A stretch of 64,000 bases of DNA from Burkholderiaceae bacterium (GCA_004298905.1 SCTK01000015.1:1-64000); one strand, 5' to 3'. Shown: positions 38,325 through 47,427, counted from the stretch's first letter. Notes: generated by a model from the sequence alone, not told the origin. Translations and numbers: made by a program.

Positions 38325-39205
38325 TAATCGGGCAAGGAAAAGGGATCGTCCCGCAAACCACCCAACCAGAAGAACAGGCGCAGATCATCCAAGTCGCGGC
38401 GATACTTGCCAACAAGCTCGCGGCGCATACGCTTGATCTGTCGCACTGTGGCAGCAGACAACGTACGCACTGGCGTTTGCACAATGACCAGCAGTGGTAC
38501 CAGAAAGGTCGAGATCAGCCTGGCGTCAAAGGAAAGCACCTCAAGGCGACGCGCAAAATCTTCCGGCAAGAAAGCGGCGCGCAAAGATCTTTCATAATCC
38601 AGCGAAAATAGGTGCGGCTGATGTTTGGCATTCAGGTAGGCAAAGAACAGTACTGATTTCAAGGACTTCAAGCGGCCGAAATCCGTCAGGTATATCGCCC
38701 CACCCGGCTTGAGGACCCGGGAAATTTCACGGCAGCAGGCATCCAGTAACGTTTCGTGCGGCAAGTGATGCAGCGCCATAGTGCTGATCACAGCATCGAA
38801 AGAACCGGTCTCAAACTGCCCCAGCTGGGTGATGTCCGCGTGTTCAAACCGGATATTCGACACCCCTTGCTGTATTGCATAAGCACGCGCGCTATCCAGC
38901 ATGGATTCAGACAAATCCACACCAACAAATTCGATTTCAGGATTGAGCTGCGCGATTTGCACTAACTGGGTGGCCGGCCCACAACCCAGATCCAGTACTT
39001 TCCCGGCCCCAGCGATTGTTTGCGAGATACGCGCCGAATGGAACAAATAGGCGGCCGCCATGTCGCCATCAATTCGGCCGGCCTCGGCATAGGCACTCAC
39101 TTGCGCATCATCATCCATCACCAATGCTGGCTCGGGCTCGCGCGGAAAGCGCTCATTTGCCAGATACTCGCGCATTAGTACGGGAATGAAGGAAACTCGA
39201 GGCAC
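38324..39205 (-). CDS. SAM-dependent class I methyltransferase
   Basis: 293 residues from the GTG at 39205, chosen for GGAGG 6 bases upstream. Motif I VLDLGCGPAT, then VGVDLSESMLDSAR, FEHADITQLG and FDAVISTMALHHLPH are all standard for methyltransferase_11-type enzymes. The N-terminus (FIPVLMREYLANERFP) and the C-terminal RRELVGKYRRDLDDLRLFF are not family-wide. Translationally coupled to the nitroreductase, so probably tailors the same product. The methyl acceptor is unknown. Confidence 0.88.
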   Translation of the reverse strand: MPRVSFIPVLMREYLANERFPREPEPALVMDDDAQVSAYAEAGRIDGDMAAAYLFHSARISQTIAGAGKVLDLGCGPATQLVQIAQLNPEIEFVGVDLSESMLDSARAYAIQQGVSNIRFEHADITQLGQFETGSFDAVISTMALHHLPHETLLDACCREISRVLKPGGAIYLTDFGRLKSLKSVLFFAYLNAKHQPHLFSLDYERSLRAAFLPEDFARRLEVLSFDARLISTFLVPLLVIVQTPVRTLSAATVRQIKRMRRELVGKYRRDLDDLRLFFWLGGLRDDPFSLPD

Positions 39206-39404
39206 AACCACCCTCCGTTCTTTGGGGCCAGCGGGTACGATAGCACTAAAAGTGGGGTTCTCCCACCCTCCAGAGCTAGCTTGGCCAGACATCAATGCCA
39301 TGAAACACCGAACCGTCCCCGGAAGCTGTCGATTTTTCTTACAGCGACTACCCATCTCAAGCAATGGAAAATATTAAGTTATTGAATTTATTGAAATTTA
39401 TTCC

Positions 39405-39420
39405 TTGGCATGCATTCTGC
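39405..39420 (+). promoter_or_regulatory. Sigma-54-type promoter of the PEP-CTERM gene
   Basis: TTGGCATGCATTCTGC has the -24 GG (39407-39408) and -12 GC (39419-39420) separated by exactly 10 bases, close to TTGGCACG-N4-TTGC. Sigma-54 promoters are known upstream of PEP-CTERM genes controlled by the PrsK/PrsR system. It leaves a leader of about 85 bases. Confidence 0.6.
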
Positions 39421-39517
39421 TTAAGAGTCAGTGTCTAGAAGTAAAGTCCAAGAGGTTGCCCCAGTCTGCACTGGGTGCTTCCAAATAGTTAGAGCTCTTC
39501 TTTGAGAGGAACACATC

Positions 39518-40378
39518 ATGAAAATAAGTAAATACCTTGCATCGCTGGTAGTGTTTGGCACCGCTTTCACTCCGCTGGCGTCACATGCTGCAATAATCAA
39601 CAGCCTGTTTTCGCCTGGCATTAACGAGGTTCAAGACTCGGATGCTGAGCGCGTACTTCGTGAAGGCAGGGTGATAACCAGCGGTTCACTCGCGGTCGGT
39701 GATGTGATCCAATCCATTCTCCGTTTTGATACGGCTAACGGCGGCTTCATTAGTGACACTCTGGGCCCCCCATACCAATTGACCGGCTATAGCGAGCTGA
39801 GAATTGCGGCCATCGTTTCCGGCACAGGCCCCGGAGGTCTGTTCGATACGTTGTTTTTTGCCCCAACGGGTAGCGCCAACATGGGGCTGGATCCGCGCGC
39901 CATGGTGCGGATTTATGAAAGAACCACTGCCCTGCAGCCATCGTTTAACCTTAATGTAGCGCCAGCCACTGGTATTGCCAACGTTTTTGGACAAACTTTC
40001 CTTGCCTCTTTTGGTTTCGGGGAAGTGGGAGATTATTGGTTCTCCACTGTCCTTACCGGGACTACCATTGACGCTATTGCTTCCTCGTCAGCCGGTCAGG
40101 GCCAGTCGCCCAACGGCGTTTTTGGCCTGAGCACGTTGGACAACCCTGGCGGTTTGCCCATCGCTGATGATGGCATCCTGTCTCCGATCAGCCTTCTCAT
40201 GCATGATATCGTTGGCGACACGAGTATCTTCGCCCGCGAAAATCGGGTGGACAGTGGCTGGCTGGTGTCGAGCAACATCAATGCATCCTTTGCTGTTGTG
40301 CCTGCTCCCAATACCTCTGCACTGCTGGGCCTGGCACTGGTTGGCATGTTCATGCTGCGTCGTCGCAAACAGTCCTGA
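39518..40378 (+). CDS. PEP-CTERM-like sorting-signal protein (variant PAP motif)
   Basis: 286 residues with a signal peptide (LVVFGTAFTPLASHA-A). The C-terminus is VPAPNTSALLGLALVGMF followed by MLRRRK: a PEP-CTERM-like motif in which the usual Glu is Ala, then a membrane helix and a basic tail. Exosortase (EpsH) cleaves such signals and exports the protein into extracellular matrix. The body is low-complexity, Gly/Ser/Asn-rich and Cys-free. No exosortase lies in this window. GAGGA lies 8-12 bases before the start, and a sigma-54-type promoter is upstream. Confidence 0.85.
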   Translation: MKISKYLASLVVFGTAFTPLASHAAIINSLFSPGINEVQDSDAERVLREGRVITSGSLAVGDVIQSILRFDTANGGFISDTLGPPYQLTGYSELRIAAIVSGTGPGGLFDTLFFAPTGSANMGLDPRAMVRIYERTTALQPSFNLNVAPATGIANVFGQTFLASFGFGEVGDYWFSTVLTGTTIDAIASSSAGQGQSPNGVFGLSTLDNPGGLPIADDGILSPISLLMHDIVGDTSIFARENRVDSGWLVSSNINASFAVVPAPNTSALLGLALVGMFMLRRRKQS

Positions 40379-40395
40379 GCCGATTTGGTTGAAAC

Positions 40396-40425
40396 AAAAA
40401 AGCCGCTTTCGAGCGGCTTTTTTGT
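40396..40425. terminator. Bidirectional rho-independent terminator
   Basis: AAAAAAGCCGCT-TTCG-AGCGGCTTTTTT is a perfect stem with A- and T-runs, serving both the PEP-CTERM gene and the convergent mnmA. Confidence 0.95.
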
Positions 40426-41507
40426 TATTCAGCGATTGCAATAATTCCACCGCCCAGGCAGATTTCCCCATCGTAAAGCACAGCGGATTGCCCCGGCGTT
40501 ACTGCCCATTGCGCCTGAGCAAAATCCAGCTGGAAAGTAGCGCCGTCAACCGCGTTCAATGTACACGGCGCATCAGCCTGACGGTAGCGCGTCTTGGCAG
40601 CAAACGTCTGTGTTGGTGGAGCGTATCCCGCCACCCAACTGCTGTCCTGCACTTGCACCTGCTGCGACAACAGCCAGGGGTGGTCGTGTCCCTGCACGAC
40701 ATACAACGTATTGCTCGCCATCTCCTTGCGGGCAACAAACCAGGGTTCGCCACTGCCGGTTTTGCTGCCGCCCAGACCGATTCCCTTGCGTTGGCCGAGC
40801 GTGTAAAACGCCAGGCCGACATGCTGACCCACCTCTTTGCCCTCCGGCGTTTTCATCGGGCCGGTCGTGTTGGGCAGATAGCGATTGAGAAATTCGCGGA
40901 ACGGACGTTCGCCGATGAAGCAGATACCGGTGCTGTCTTTTTTGGCGGCGTTCGACAGCCCTAATTGCTGCGCAATCTTGCGCACTTCGGTCTTGTGCAG
41001 CTCACCGAGCGGGAACAGCGTTTTGGAAAGCTGTGCCTGATTCAGACGATGCAGAAAATAACTTTGATCCTTGCTGCCATCGACCGCTTTGAGCAATTGA
41101 AACTGCCCTTCATGTTGACGCACGCGCGCATAGTGGCCGGTGGCGATTTGCTCAGCACCGAGCGACAGTGCGTGATCGAGAAAGGCTTTGAACTTGATTT
41201 CGGCATTGCACAGCACATCGGGATTGGGCGTGCGCCCGGCGGCGTATTCGCGCAAAAATTCGGTGAACACGCGATCCTTGTATTCCGCCGCGAAATTGAC
41301 CGCTTCGATATCGACGCCCACGACATCGGCCACGCTCACCGCATCGAGCCAATCCTGACGCGCCGAACAGTATTCGTTGTCATCATCGTCTTCCCAGTTC
41401 TTCATGAACAGGCCGACGACTTCATAACCTTGCTGTTTGAGCAGCCAGGCCGCCACCGAGGAATCCACCCCGCCTGACATGCCGACCACGACTCTGGGCT
41501 TGCCCAC
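40425..41507 (-). CDS. mnmA: tRNA-specific 2-thiouridylase MnmA
   Basis: 360 residues (E. coli 368). PP-loop [15 protein letters not shown], first catalytic Cys in [12 protein letters not shown], second in [12 protein letters not shown]. MnmA thiolates U34 of tRNAs for Lys, Glu and Gln using sulfur relayed by TusE or a cysteine desulfurase. It follows nudJ by 3 bases, the same order as in E. coli (nudJ-mnmA). Confidence 0.97.
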   Translation of the reverse strand: MGKPRVVVGMSGGVDSSVAAWLLKQQGYEVVGLFMKNWEDDDDNEYCSARQDWLDAVSVADVVGVDIEAVNFAAEYKDRVFTEFLREYAAGRTPNPDVLCNAEIKFKAFLDHALSLGAEQIATGHYARVRQHEGQFQLLKAVDGSKDQSYFLHRLNQAQLSKTLFPLGELHKTEVRKIAQQLGLSNAAKKDSTGICFIGERPFREFLNRYLPNTTGPMKTPEGKEVGQHVGLAFYTLGQRKGIGLGGSKTGSGEPWFVARKEMASNTLYVVQGHDHPWLLSQQVQVQDSSWVAGYAPPTQTFAAKTRYRQADAPCTLNAVDGATFQLDFAQAQWAVTPGQSAVLYDGEICLGGGIIAIAE

Positions 41508-41510
41508 CGC

Positions 41511-41993
41511 TCACACCCCATTCAACACGCTGGGGTGCGTGTACACAGCCTCCAGCGGCAACTGCCGTCCAGCCAGATAATCCTGCACGCATTGCCACAC
41601 CAATGGACTGCGATGCCGTTCGCGCGTGGCACTGATTTCGTCCGGCGCCAGCCAGAGCGCGCGCACAATGCCCTCATCCAACGGCTGCTCGGGCACATGT
41701 CCCACCACCTCACCCACAAAGGCGAGGCGCAGGTACGTCACATCTTCCCCCGTCCGGCTTGAGCGGTAACGCGACAGATAGGCGCCCAGAAAGGCATTCA
41801 CGCGCACCTGGTAGGCGGTTTCTTCCAGCGCCTCGCGCACGGCACCGTCTGCAGGCGCTTCACCGCATTCGAGATGACCGGCCGGCTGATTGATGCACAG
41901 GCCGTCCGTGGTCTGTTCCTCGACCAGCAAAAATTTCCCATCGCGCGGCACAATCGTTGCCACGGTGACACTGGGTTTCCAAACTTGACGCAT
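41511..41993 (-). CDS. nudJ: Nudix hydrolase, NudJ-type
   Basis: 160 residues from the ATG at 41993, chosen for AGGA 8 bases upstream (another ATG at 42008 lacks a site). Nudix box: GHLECGEAPADGAVREALEETA fits G-x5-E-x7-REUxEExGU apart from the last Gly. E. coli NudJ hydrolyses thiamine pyrophosphate, HMP pyrophosphate and nucleoside di- or triphosphates. It lies directly before mnmA in one operon. Confidence 0.88.
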   Translation of the reverse strand: MRQVWKPSVTVATIVPRDGKFLLVEEQTTDGLCINQPAGHLECGEAPADGAVREALEETAYQVRVNAFLGAYLSRYRSSRTGEDVTYLRLAFVGEVVGHVPEQPLDEGIVRALWLAPDEISATRERHRSPLVWQCVQDYLAGRQLPLEAVYTHPSVLNGV

Positions 41994-42098
41994 GGGGGTG
42001 TCCTGCATGATTTCGTGCCGGGGATTGTAGCGCAGGAAGACCATTCGGCCGCCAACCATTACAATAGCGCCCTGACACCAATAAGCGCAGGAGCTTGC

Positions 42099-43217
42099 AT
42101 GAAAATCGGCATCCCCCTTGAATCGCGCGCCGGCGAAACGCGCGTGGCAGCCACTCCAGAAACCGTCAAGAAAATGATCGCCAGCGGCCATCACGTCTGG
42201 GTGCAAACCGGTGCCGGCATCCGTGCCAGTCTGCCCAACCAGGCCTATCAGGATGTGGGCGCAACGATCACCGACAGCGCCAGCGCGCTCTACGCTCAGG
42301 CGGACGCGATTCTGAAAGTGCGCGCGCCGCAAGCCGATGAGCTACCGCTGCTGCGCCAGGGTCAGATCGTGATCGGCATGCTCAACCCTTTCGACAAGGA
42401 AGGCTTGCAAGCGATCGCCGCCACCGGCGCCACCGCCTTTGCGCTGGAATCAGCACCGCGCATCTCGCGCGCGCAAAGTCTGGACGTGCTGTCTTCACAA
42501 GCCAACATCGCTGGCTACAAGGCAGTGATGCTGGCCGCCAATACCTATCAGCGTTTCATGCCGATGTTGATGACCGCAGCAGGCACGGTGAAAGCCGCGC
42601 GCGTGGTTGTGCTCGGTGCTGGCGTCGCAGGTCTGCAAGCGATTGCCACCGCCAAGCGTCTGGGCGCGGTGATCGAAGCCTCCGATGTGCGTCCGGCGGT
42701 GAAGGAACAAATCGAATCGCTGGGCGCGAAATTCATTGACGTGCCGTTTGAAACCGACGAAGAACGCGAAATCGCGCAAGGCGTCGGCGGTTATGCGCGC
42801 CCCATGCCGGAAGCGTGGATGCAGCGCCAAGCCGCTGCCGTCGCCGCGCGCGTCGCGCAAGCCGACATCGTCATCTCCACCGCGCTGATCCCCGGCCGCA
42901 AGGCGCCGGTGCTGATCACCGAAGCGATGGTGCAAAGCATGAAACCCGGTTCGGTGATCGTCGACATGGCGGTTGAACAGGGTGGCAACTGCCCGCTGTC
43001 CGAAGCGGGCAAGACCGTCATCAAGCATGGCGTCAACATCATTGGCGAAACCAATTTGCCCGCGCTGGTCGCCGCCGATGCCAGCGCGCTCTATGCACGC
43101 AACCTGATCGACTTTCTCAAACTGATCGTCGACAAGGAAGGCGCGCTCGCCATCAATCGTGACGATGAAATCGTTGCCGCCTGCCTGGTCTGCGATGCCG
43201 GTCAAGCATTGAAATAA
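42099..43217 (+). CDS. pntAA: NAD(P) transhydrogenase subunit alpha, part 1
   Basis: 372 residues from the ATG at 42099 (AGGAG 5-6 bases upstream). It covers the NAD(H)-binding domain I only: EVSVG-like start ([16 protein letters not shown]), [21 protein letters not shown] dinucleotide fold, and a C-terminal [12 protein letters not shown]. The membrane helices found at the end of E. coli PntA are encoded by the next gene. The enzyme uses the proton gradient to make NADPH from NADH. Confidence 0.95.
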   Translation: MKIGIPLESRAGETRVAATPETVKKMIASGHHVWVQTGAGIRASLPNQAYQDVGATITDSASALYAQADAILKVRAPQADELPLLRQGQIVIGMLNPFDKEGLQAIAATGATAFALESAPRISRAQSLDVLSSQANIAGYKAVMLAANTYQRFMPMLMTAAGTVKAARVVVLGAGVAGLQAIATAKRLGAVIEASDVRPAVKEQIESLGAKFIDVPFETDEEREIAQGVGGYARPMPEAWMQRQAAAVAARVAQADIVISTALIPGRKAPVLITEAMVQSMKPGSVIVDMAVEQGGNCPLSEAGKTVIKHGVNIIGETNLPALVAADASALYARNLIDFLKLIVDKEGALAINRDDEIVAACLVCDAGQALK

Positions 43218-43255
43218 AAATTGAAATAGCCCCCGAAAAAAACCGGAGCCCTGTC

Positions 43256-43558
43256 ATGGAACTCATCAACCCCACGATCACAAACCTGATCATCTTTGTG
43301 CTGGCGATTTATGTCGGCTACCACGTCGTCTGGACGGTGACCCCCGCGCTGCATACGCCGCTGATGGCCGTGACCAACGCTATCTCCGGCATCATTCTGG
43401 TGGGTGCCATGCTGGCGGCGGGCGCGACTACCGACCTCTTTAATTCCTGGATCGGCGTGATCGCCGTCGCTCTGGCATCGGTGAATGTGTTCGGCGGCTT
43501 TTTGGTCACGCAGCGCATGCTGGAAATGTTCAAGAAAAAAACCAAACAGGGCAAATAA
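43256..43558 (+). CDS. pntAB: NAD(P) transhydrogenase subunit alpha, part 2
   Basis: 100 residues with three or four membrane helices ([53 protein letters not shown]). It corresponds to the membrane part of PntA, a separate gene in many alpha- and betaproteobacteria. Located between pntAA and pntB, 38 and 10 bases away. Confidence 0.95.
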   Translation: MELINPTITNLIIFVLAIYVGYHVVWTVTPALHTPLMAVTNAISGIILVGAMLAAGATTDLFNSWIGVIAVALASVNVFGGFLVTQRMLEMFKKKTKQGK

Positions 43559-43568
43559 GGAGAACCCC

Positions 43569-44951
43569 ATGCTTTCAATGAATACCGTCGTTCTCCTCTA
43601 CCTCGTCGCCTCGGTGTGTTTCATTCAGGCGCTCAAGGGCCTGTCGCATCCAAGCAGCGCACGCATGGGTAACGTTTTCGGCATGATCGGCATGGCCCTC
43701 GCCGTGGTGACCACGCTCACGCTCACTCAGAACTACGGCTTGCTGACGCTCGGTATTGCTGCGGGTGGCACCGTCGGTGCCGTGGTGGCGCGCCGCGTTG
43801 AAATGACCAAGATGCCGGAAATGGTGGCGCTGATGCACTCACTGGTCGGCATGGCTGCGGTGCTGATCGCGGTCGTCGCGGTCGCCGAACCCACGGCGTT
43901 CCACATTGCGCAGCCGATTCCAAAAGGCAATCGTCTGGAACTCTTCATCGGCACCTTCGTCGGCGCGATCACGTTCTCCGGTTCGGTGATTGCCTTCGGC
44001 AAGCTGTCGGGCAAATTCCGCAGTGCACCGGTTTCGTTTTTCGGTCAGCACTGGCTCAACCTGATCCTGGCGCTGGCCATGGTCGGCTTTGGCCTGTGGT
44101 TCTACGCCACGCAAAACTGGATTCCCTTCATCGTCATGATGGGCATCGCCTTCATCCTCGGCGTGCTCATCATCATCCCGATCGGCGGCGCCGACATGCC
44201 AGTGGTGGTGTCGATGCTCAACAGTTATTCCGGCTGGGCCGCCGCCGGCATCGGCTTCTCGCTCAACAACCAGATGCTGATCATCTCCGGCTCGCTGGTC
44301 GGCTCCAGCGGCGCGATTCTGTCTTACATCATGTGCAAGGCGATGAACCGTTCGTTCTTCAACGTGCTGCTCGGCGGCTTCGGCGGTGATGCCACCGCGG
44401 CCACTGCCGGTACGCAAGCGCAACGCAGTGTCAAATCCGGCTCGGCCGACGATGCTGCCTTCCTGATGGGCAATGCCGAAACCGTGGTGATCGTGCCCGG
44501 CTACGGCCTCGCCGTCGCGCGTGCCCAGCATGCGGTCAAGGAACTGGCAGAAAAACTCACGCACAAAGGCGTGACCGTCAAATATGCGATTCACCCCGTG
44601 GCCGGCCGCATGCCCGGCCACATGAACGTGCTGCTGGCCGAAGCGGAAGTGCCCTACGATCAAGTGTTCGAGATGGAAGACATCAACGGCGAATTCGGTC
44701 AGGTCGATGTGGTACTGGTGCTCGGCGCCAACGATGTGGTCAACCCCGCCGCCAAGACCGATCCGAAATCGCCGATTGCCGGCATGCCGATCCTGGAAGC
44801 CTACAAAGCCAAAACCATCATCGTCAACAAACGCTCGATGGCCGCCGGTTATGCGGGCCTGGACAACGAACTGTTCTACATGGACAAGACCATGATGGTC
44901 TTCGGCGATGCCAAGAAAGTGGTCGAAGACATGGTCAAGGCCGTCGACTAG
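43569..44951 (+). CDS. pntB: NAD(P) transhydrogenase subunit beta
   Basis: 460 residues (E. coli 462) from the ATG at 43569 with AAGGAG. About nine membrane helices and then the NADP(H)-binding domain III (VVIVPGYGLAVARAQHAV; VAGRMPGHMNVLLAEA; LVLGANDVVNPAA; NKRSMAAGYAG). Completes the proton-pumping transhydrogenase. A hairpin (CCTTCC...GGAAGG at about 44968-44988) follows between this and the convergent hydrolase gene. Confidence 0.97.
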   Translation: MLSMNTVVLLYLVASVCFIQALKGLSHPSSARMGNVFGMIGMALAVVTTLTLTQNYGLLTLGIAAGGTVGAVVARRVEMTKMPEMVALMHSLVGMAAVLIAVVAVAEPTAFHIAQPIPKGNRLELFIGTFVGAITFSGSVIAFGKLSGKFRSAPVSFFGQHWLNLILALAMVGFGLWFYATQNWIPFIVMMGIAFILGVLIIIPIGGADMPVVVSMLNSYSGWAAAGIGFSLNNQMLIISGSLVGSSGAILSYIMCKAMNRSFFNVLLGGFGGDATAATAGTQAQRSVKSGSADDAAFLMGNAETVVIVPGYGLAVARAQHAVKELAEKLTHKGVTVKYAIHPVAGRMPGHMNVLLAEAEVPYDQVFEMEDINGEFGQVDVVLVLGANDVVNPAAKTDPKSPIAGMPILEAYKAKTIIVNKRSMAAGYAGLDNELFYMDKTMMVFGDAKKVVEDMVKAVD

Positions 44952-44991
44952 AACAACGCATCAACCTTCCCTCCCGCGGGGGAAGGAATAA

Positions 44992-45612
44992 TCAGGGAAC
45001 GCTCTTGATGCGTGCCAGAATGGCGGCGCTGACCAGAGGACTGGACGGCAGCCAGGTGTGCATCACCGGCAGATGGATTTCTTCGTGTCCGGTAACAGCA
45101 ACAACTTCAGAAGCGGCAACCACACCATCGTTGGGTTCGCCGCCGAACTGATGGGCCGTGATTCGAAAATCCTTGGTGCCGATGATATGCGTGGTGGGAA
45201 TGGGGGCAGGAGGAATTGCCGTCATGCGCTGGGCATTGGCGAGGAGCTGACCGGGATCGCCCGCCAAGAGCCGATATACCGGATGCTTGTGCATGCGTTG
45301 CGCCAGACGCGAGGGGCGCATGGGGGAGCCGAGCAGGAAAATTCTTTGTGGCAGCGATGTGCCGGGTGGCAATGCATCCAGCGCGGCACGCAACAAGACG
45401 CCACCGAGCGAATGTCCGATCACGACATACGGGCCTTGCTGCGCCAGGCGCAGCAGACGCGCATGTAAACGCGCCGCGATGCGGTCGAAATTTTCCAGTG
45501 CCGCCACATAGCCGAACACGCGGGTCCGCACGCCCTGCGCGCGCAAACGCCAGAGCAAGGGTGCGCCCGACAGGGGTGTGCGCCCCATGCCATGCACGAA
45601 CAGGGCGTGCAT
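44992..45612 (-). CDS. Alpha/beta hydrolase, esterase/lipase-like
   Basis: 206 residues. The strand HALFVHGMGRTPLSG opens the fold, the nucleophile elbow is GHSLGG (Ser at about 69), a GTKDFRIT segment may hold the acid, and the likely catalytic His is in HEEIHLPVMHTW. No signal peptide. Located 7 bases after aroG's stop, perhaps co-transcribed, though no link in function is apparent. The substrate is not predictable. Confidence 0.82.
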   Translation of the reverse strand: MHALFVHGMGRTPLSGAPLLWRLRAQGVRTRVFGYVAALENFDRIAARLHARLLRLAQQGPYVVIGHSLGGVLLRAALDALPPGTSLPQRIFLLGSPMRPSRLAQRMHKHPVYRLLAGDPGQLLANAQRMTAIPPAPIPTTHIIGTKDFRITAHQFGGEPNDGVVAASEVVAVTGHEEIHLPVMHTWLPSSPLVSAAILARIKSVP

Positions 45613-45619
45613 GGTGGCG

Positions 45620-46687
45620 CTACGCCTCGGCGCTCAACTTCAAGCGGCGCTGCGTCACCGCATCGGCCAGCGTGGCCAGTACTGTTTCGCTGTCTTCCCA
45701 GCCGATGCAACCGTCGGTAATGCTCTGACCGTAAGTCAGTGGCTGTCCCGCCACCAGATCTTGCCGCCCAGCCACCAGATGGCTCTCGATCATCAAACCG
45801 AAAATGCGCTCATCGCCTGCTGCGATCTGTGCGGCCACTTGCGCCGACACCGGGACCTGATTTTCCGGCTTCTTGCTGCTGTTGCCATGGCTGACGTCGA
45901 TCATCAAACGTTGCGCCAGACCGCCCTTGCCAATCTCTTCGCTGGCGGCCTGCACATTGGCGGCATCGTAGTTCGGCGTCTTGCCGCCGCGCAAAATCAC
46001 GTGGCAATCTTCATTGCCTTTGGTGGACACAATCGCGGAGTGACCACCCTTGGTCACTGAGAGAAAATGATGCGGATGCGAAGCCGCCTTGATGGCATCG
46101 ATGGCGATCTTGATATTGCCATCGGTGCCATTCTTGAACCCGACCGGGCACGATAAGCCGGACGCCAGTTCGCGGTGCACCTGGCTCTCGGTCGTACGTG
46201 CGCCGATCGCGCCCCAGGAAATCAGGTCGGCGATGTATTGCGGCGTGATCATGTCGAGAAATTCAGTGCCTGCGGGCAAGCCGAGATTGTTGATGTCCAG
46301 CAGCAACGAGCGCGCCACGCGCAAGCCTTGATTGATCTTGAAACTGCCGTCCAGATCGGGATCGTTGATCAGCCCTTTCCAGCCCACCGTCGTGCGCGGT
46401 TTTTCAAAATACACACGCATCACGATTTCCAGTTCGTTGGCATAGCGCTGACGCAAGGGCAGCAAGCGATTGGCATATTCCATCGCGGCCTTGGTGTCGT
46501 GAATCGAACACGGCCCAATCACGACAACCAAACGATCATCCATGTCGTGCAGGATACGGTGGATCGCCTGACGCGACTGAAACGCGGTCTGCGCCGCCTG
46601 CTCGCTGCACGCATATTCGCGCAGGATATGCGAAGGGGGAGTGAGTTCCTTGATTTCGGTAATGCGAACGTCATCGGTGCTGATCAT
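45620..46687 (-). CDS. aroG: 3-deoxy-7-phosphoheptulonate synthase (class I DAHP synthase)
   Basis: 355 residues, the length of E. coli AroF/G/H. Diagnostic segments: GPCSIHDTKAAMEYA, YFEKPRTTVGWKGL, TRTTESQVHRELASGLS with the metal and PEP ligands, and GFKNGTDG. It condenses PEP with erythrose 4-phosphate, the first step of the shikimate pathway. Which aromatic amino acid inhibits it is not clear from the sequence. Upstream, a short Phe/Trp-coding leader and terminator (46744-46847) suggest transcription attenuation. It may be followed in the transcript by the hydrolase gene. Confidence 0.96.
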   Translation of the reverse strand: MISTDDVRITEIKELTPPSHILREYACSEQAAQTAFQSRQAIHRILHDMDDRLVVVIGPCSIHDTKAAMEYANRLLPLRQRYANELEIVMRVYFEKPRTTVGWKGLINDPDLDGSFKINQGLRVARSLLLDINNLGLPAGTEFLDMITPQYIADLISWGAIGARTTESQVHRELASGLSCPVGFKNGTDGNIKIAIDAIKAASHPHHFLSVTKGGHSAIVSTKGNEDCHVILRGGKTPNYDAANVQAASEEIGKGGLAQRLMIDVSHGNSSKKPENQVPVSAQVAAQIAAGDERIFGLMIESHLVAGRQDLVAGQPLTYGQSITDGCIGWEDSETVLATLADAVTQRRLKLSAEA

Positions 46688-46743
46688 GAGTTTTCCTGCT
46701 TCCTGAAATTTTCAATTCAATTATCTTTAAACCCGTTGCCGGC

Positions 46744-46778
46744 AAAAAAAAACCGCCAACTCAGGCTGGCGGTTTTTG
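46744..46778 (-). terminator. Attenuator terminator upstream of aroG
   Basis: In the aroG direction, AACCGCCA and TGGCGGTT form a stem (arms at 46767-46774 and 46751-46758) with an 8-base loop, then a run of nine Ts. It lies 57 bases before the aroG start and 16-20 bases after the leader-peptide stop. Confidence 0.85.
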
Positions 46779-46793
46779 TGCAATCGGTCTGGA

Positions 46794-46847
46794 TTACGCG
46801 CGCGCCGCCACTGACTCGTTCCGGTCATCAAACCAAAATCGAAACAT
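46794..46847 (-). CDS. aroG leader peptide (Phe/Trp-rich)
   Basis: 17 residues, MFRFWFDDRNESVAARA, with Phe, Phe, Trp and Phe at positions 2, 4, 5 and 6. The hexamer TGGCGG within codons 12-15 (plus-strand 46805-46810) duplicates the 3' arm of the downstream terminator, so it can pair with the 5' arm CCGCCA and prevent the terminator. A ribosome stalled at the Phe/Trp codons would leave this hexamer free; one that reaches the stop would cover it. No ribosome-binding site precedes this ATG. A 25-codon ORF with GAGG upstream (46828-46905, MIKSWF start) overlaps it and may provide coupling. Confidence 0.65.
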   Translation of the reverse strand: MFRFWFDDRNESVAARA

Positions 46848-46944
46848 CGTGTGCGTCGCCATAAAACGTTCCAGTCACTCCAGTAGTGAACCAGCTTTTT
46901 ATCATGATTCGCAGCCTCAAGGCAAATACCGTCAATCATCAACC

Positions 46945-47427
46945 TCAGCCTTGGTGCCGCTGCAATGCCCCATTGACCACACGTACCCGATCGCCAACGG
47001 CAAAGGGAGGAGACTGGCTCTGCGAAAGCGTGCGGGTCGTGCCATCTTCCATCTTCACGCTGATGTGATAGACGATGTGGGACTTGGCATTTTTTTCAAT
47101 TTCATTGCCAGCATAAGCACCACCCGCCGCGCCGACCACCGTCATTGCAGTACGGCCATTACCGCTACCGAACTGATTGCCGACCAAAGCACCGGTCAAA
47201 CCGCCCACCACAGCGCCCGTGCCGGTGCCCTCGCCTTTGACTTTGATCGGCGTAATGGCGCTGATCACGCCGCACTCCAGGCAGGGTGGGGCCTGCACGC
47301 TTTTTTCTGTGTGCCCGACCGGCAGCCAGCCAAGCACAGCGGCCGAGCCAATCAGACAGAACAACAACACCGCTCCCGCCGCCGCGAGAATAATCGGATG
47401 AATGCGTTTTGCTTGAACCTGTTCCAT
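46945..47427 (-). CDS. Glycine-zipper 2TM-domain envelope protein
   Basis: 160 residues from the ATG at 47427 (AAGGAG upstream). One membrane segment (IILAAAGAVLLFCLIGSAAVLGW), a short Cys-containing linker (PPCLECG), then the glycine-zipper pair (GTGTGAVVGGLTGALVGNQFGSG; VVGAAGGAYAGNEIEK) and a beta-strand tail (YHISVKMEDGTTRTL; VGDRVRVVNG). It resembles SlyB/RcsF-neighbour type outer-membrane or envelope-stress proteins but lacks a lipobox. Function not assigned. Confidence 0.75.
   Translation of the reverse strand: MEQVQAKRIHPIILAAAGAVLLFCLIGSAAVLGWLPVGHTEKSVQAPPCLECGVISAITPIKVKGEGTGTGAVVGGLTGALVGNQFGSGNGRTAMTVVGAAGGAYAGNEIEKNAKSHIVYHISVKMEDGTTRTLSQSQSPPFAVGDRVRVVNGALQRHQG

Noticed and set aside
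44952-44991. Hairpin between pntB and the hydrolase gene as a rho-independent terminator
   Set aside because: CCTTCC/GGAAGG arms exist but there is no T-run; mentioned only with pntB.
46727-46942. Trp-containing minus-strand frame upstream of aroG as a leader gene
   Set aside because: It runs through the terminator and has no ribosome-binding site; the short 46794-46847 frame ends properly before the terminator.
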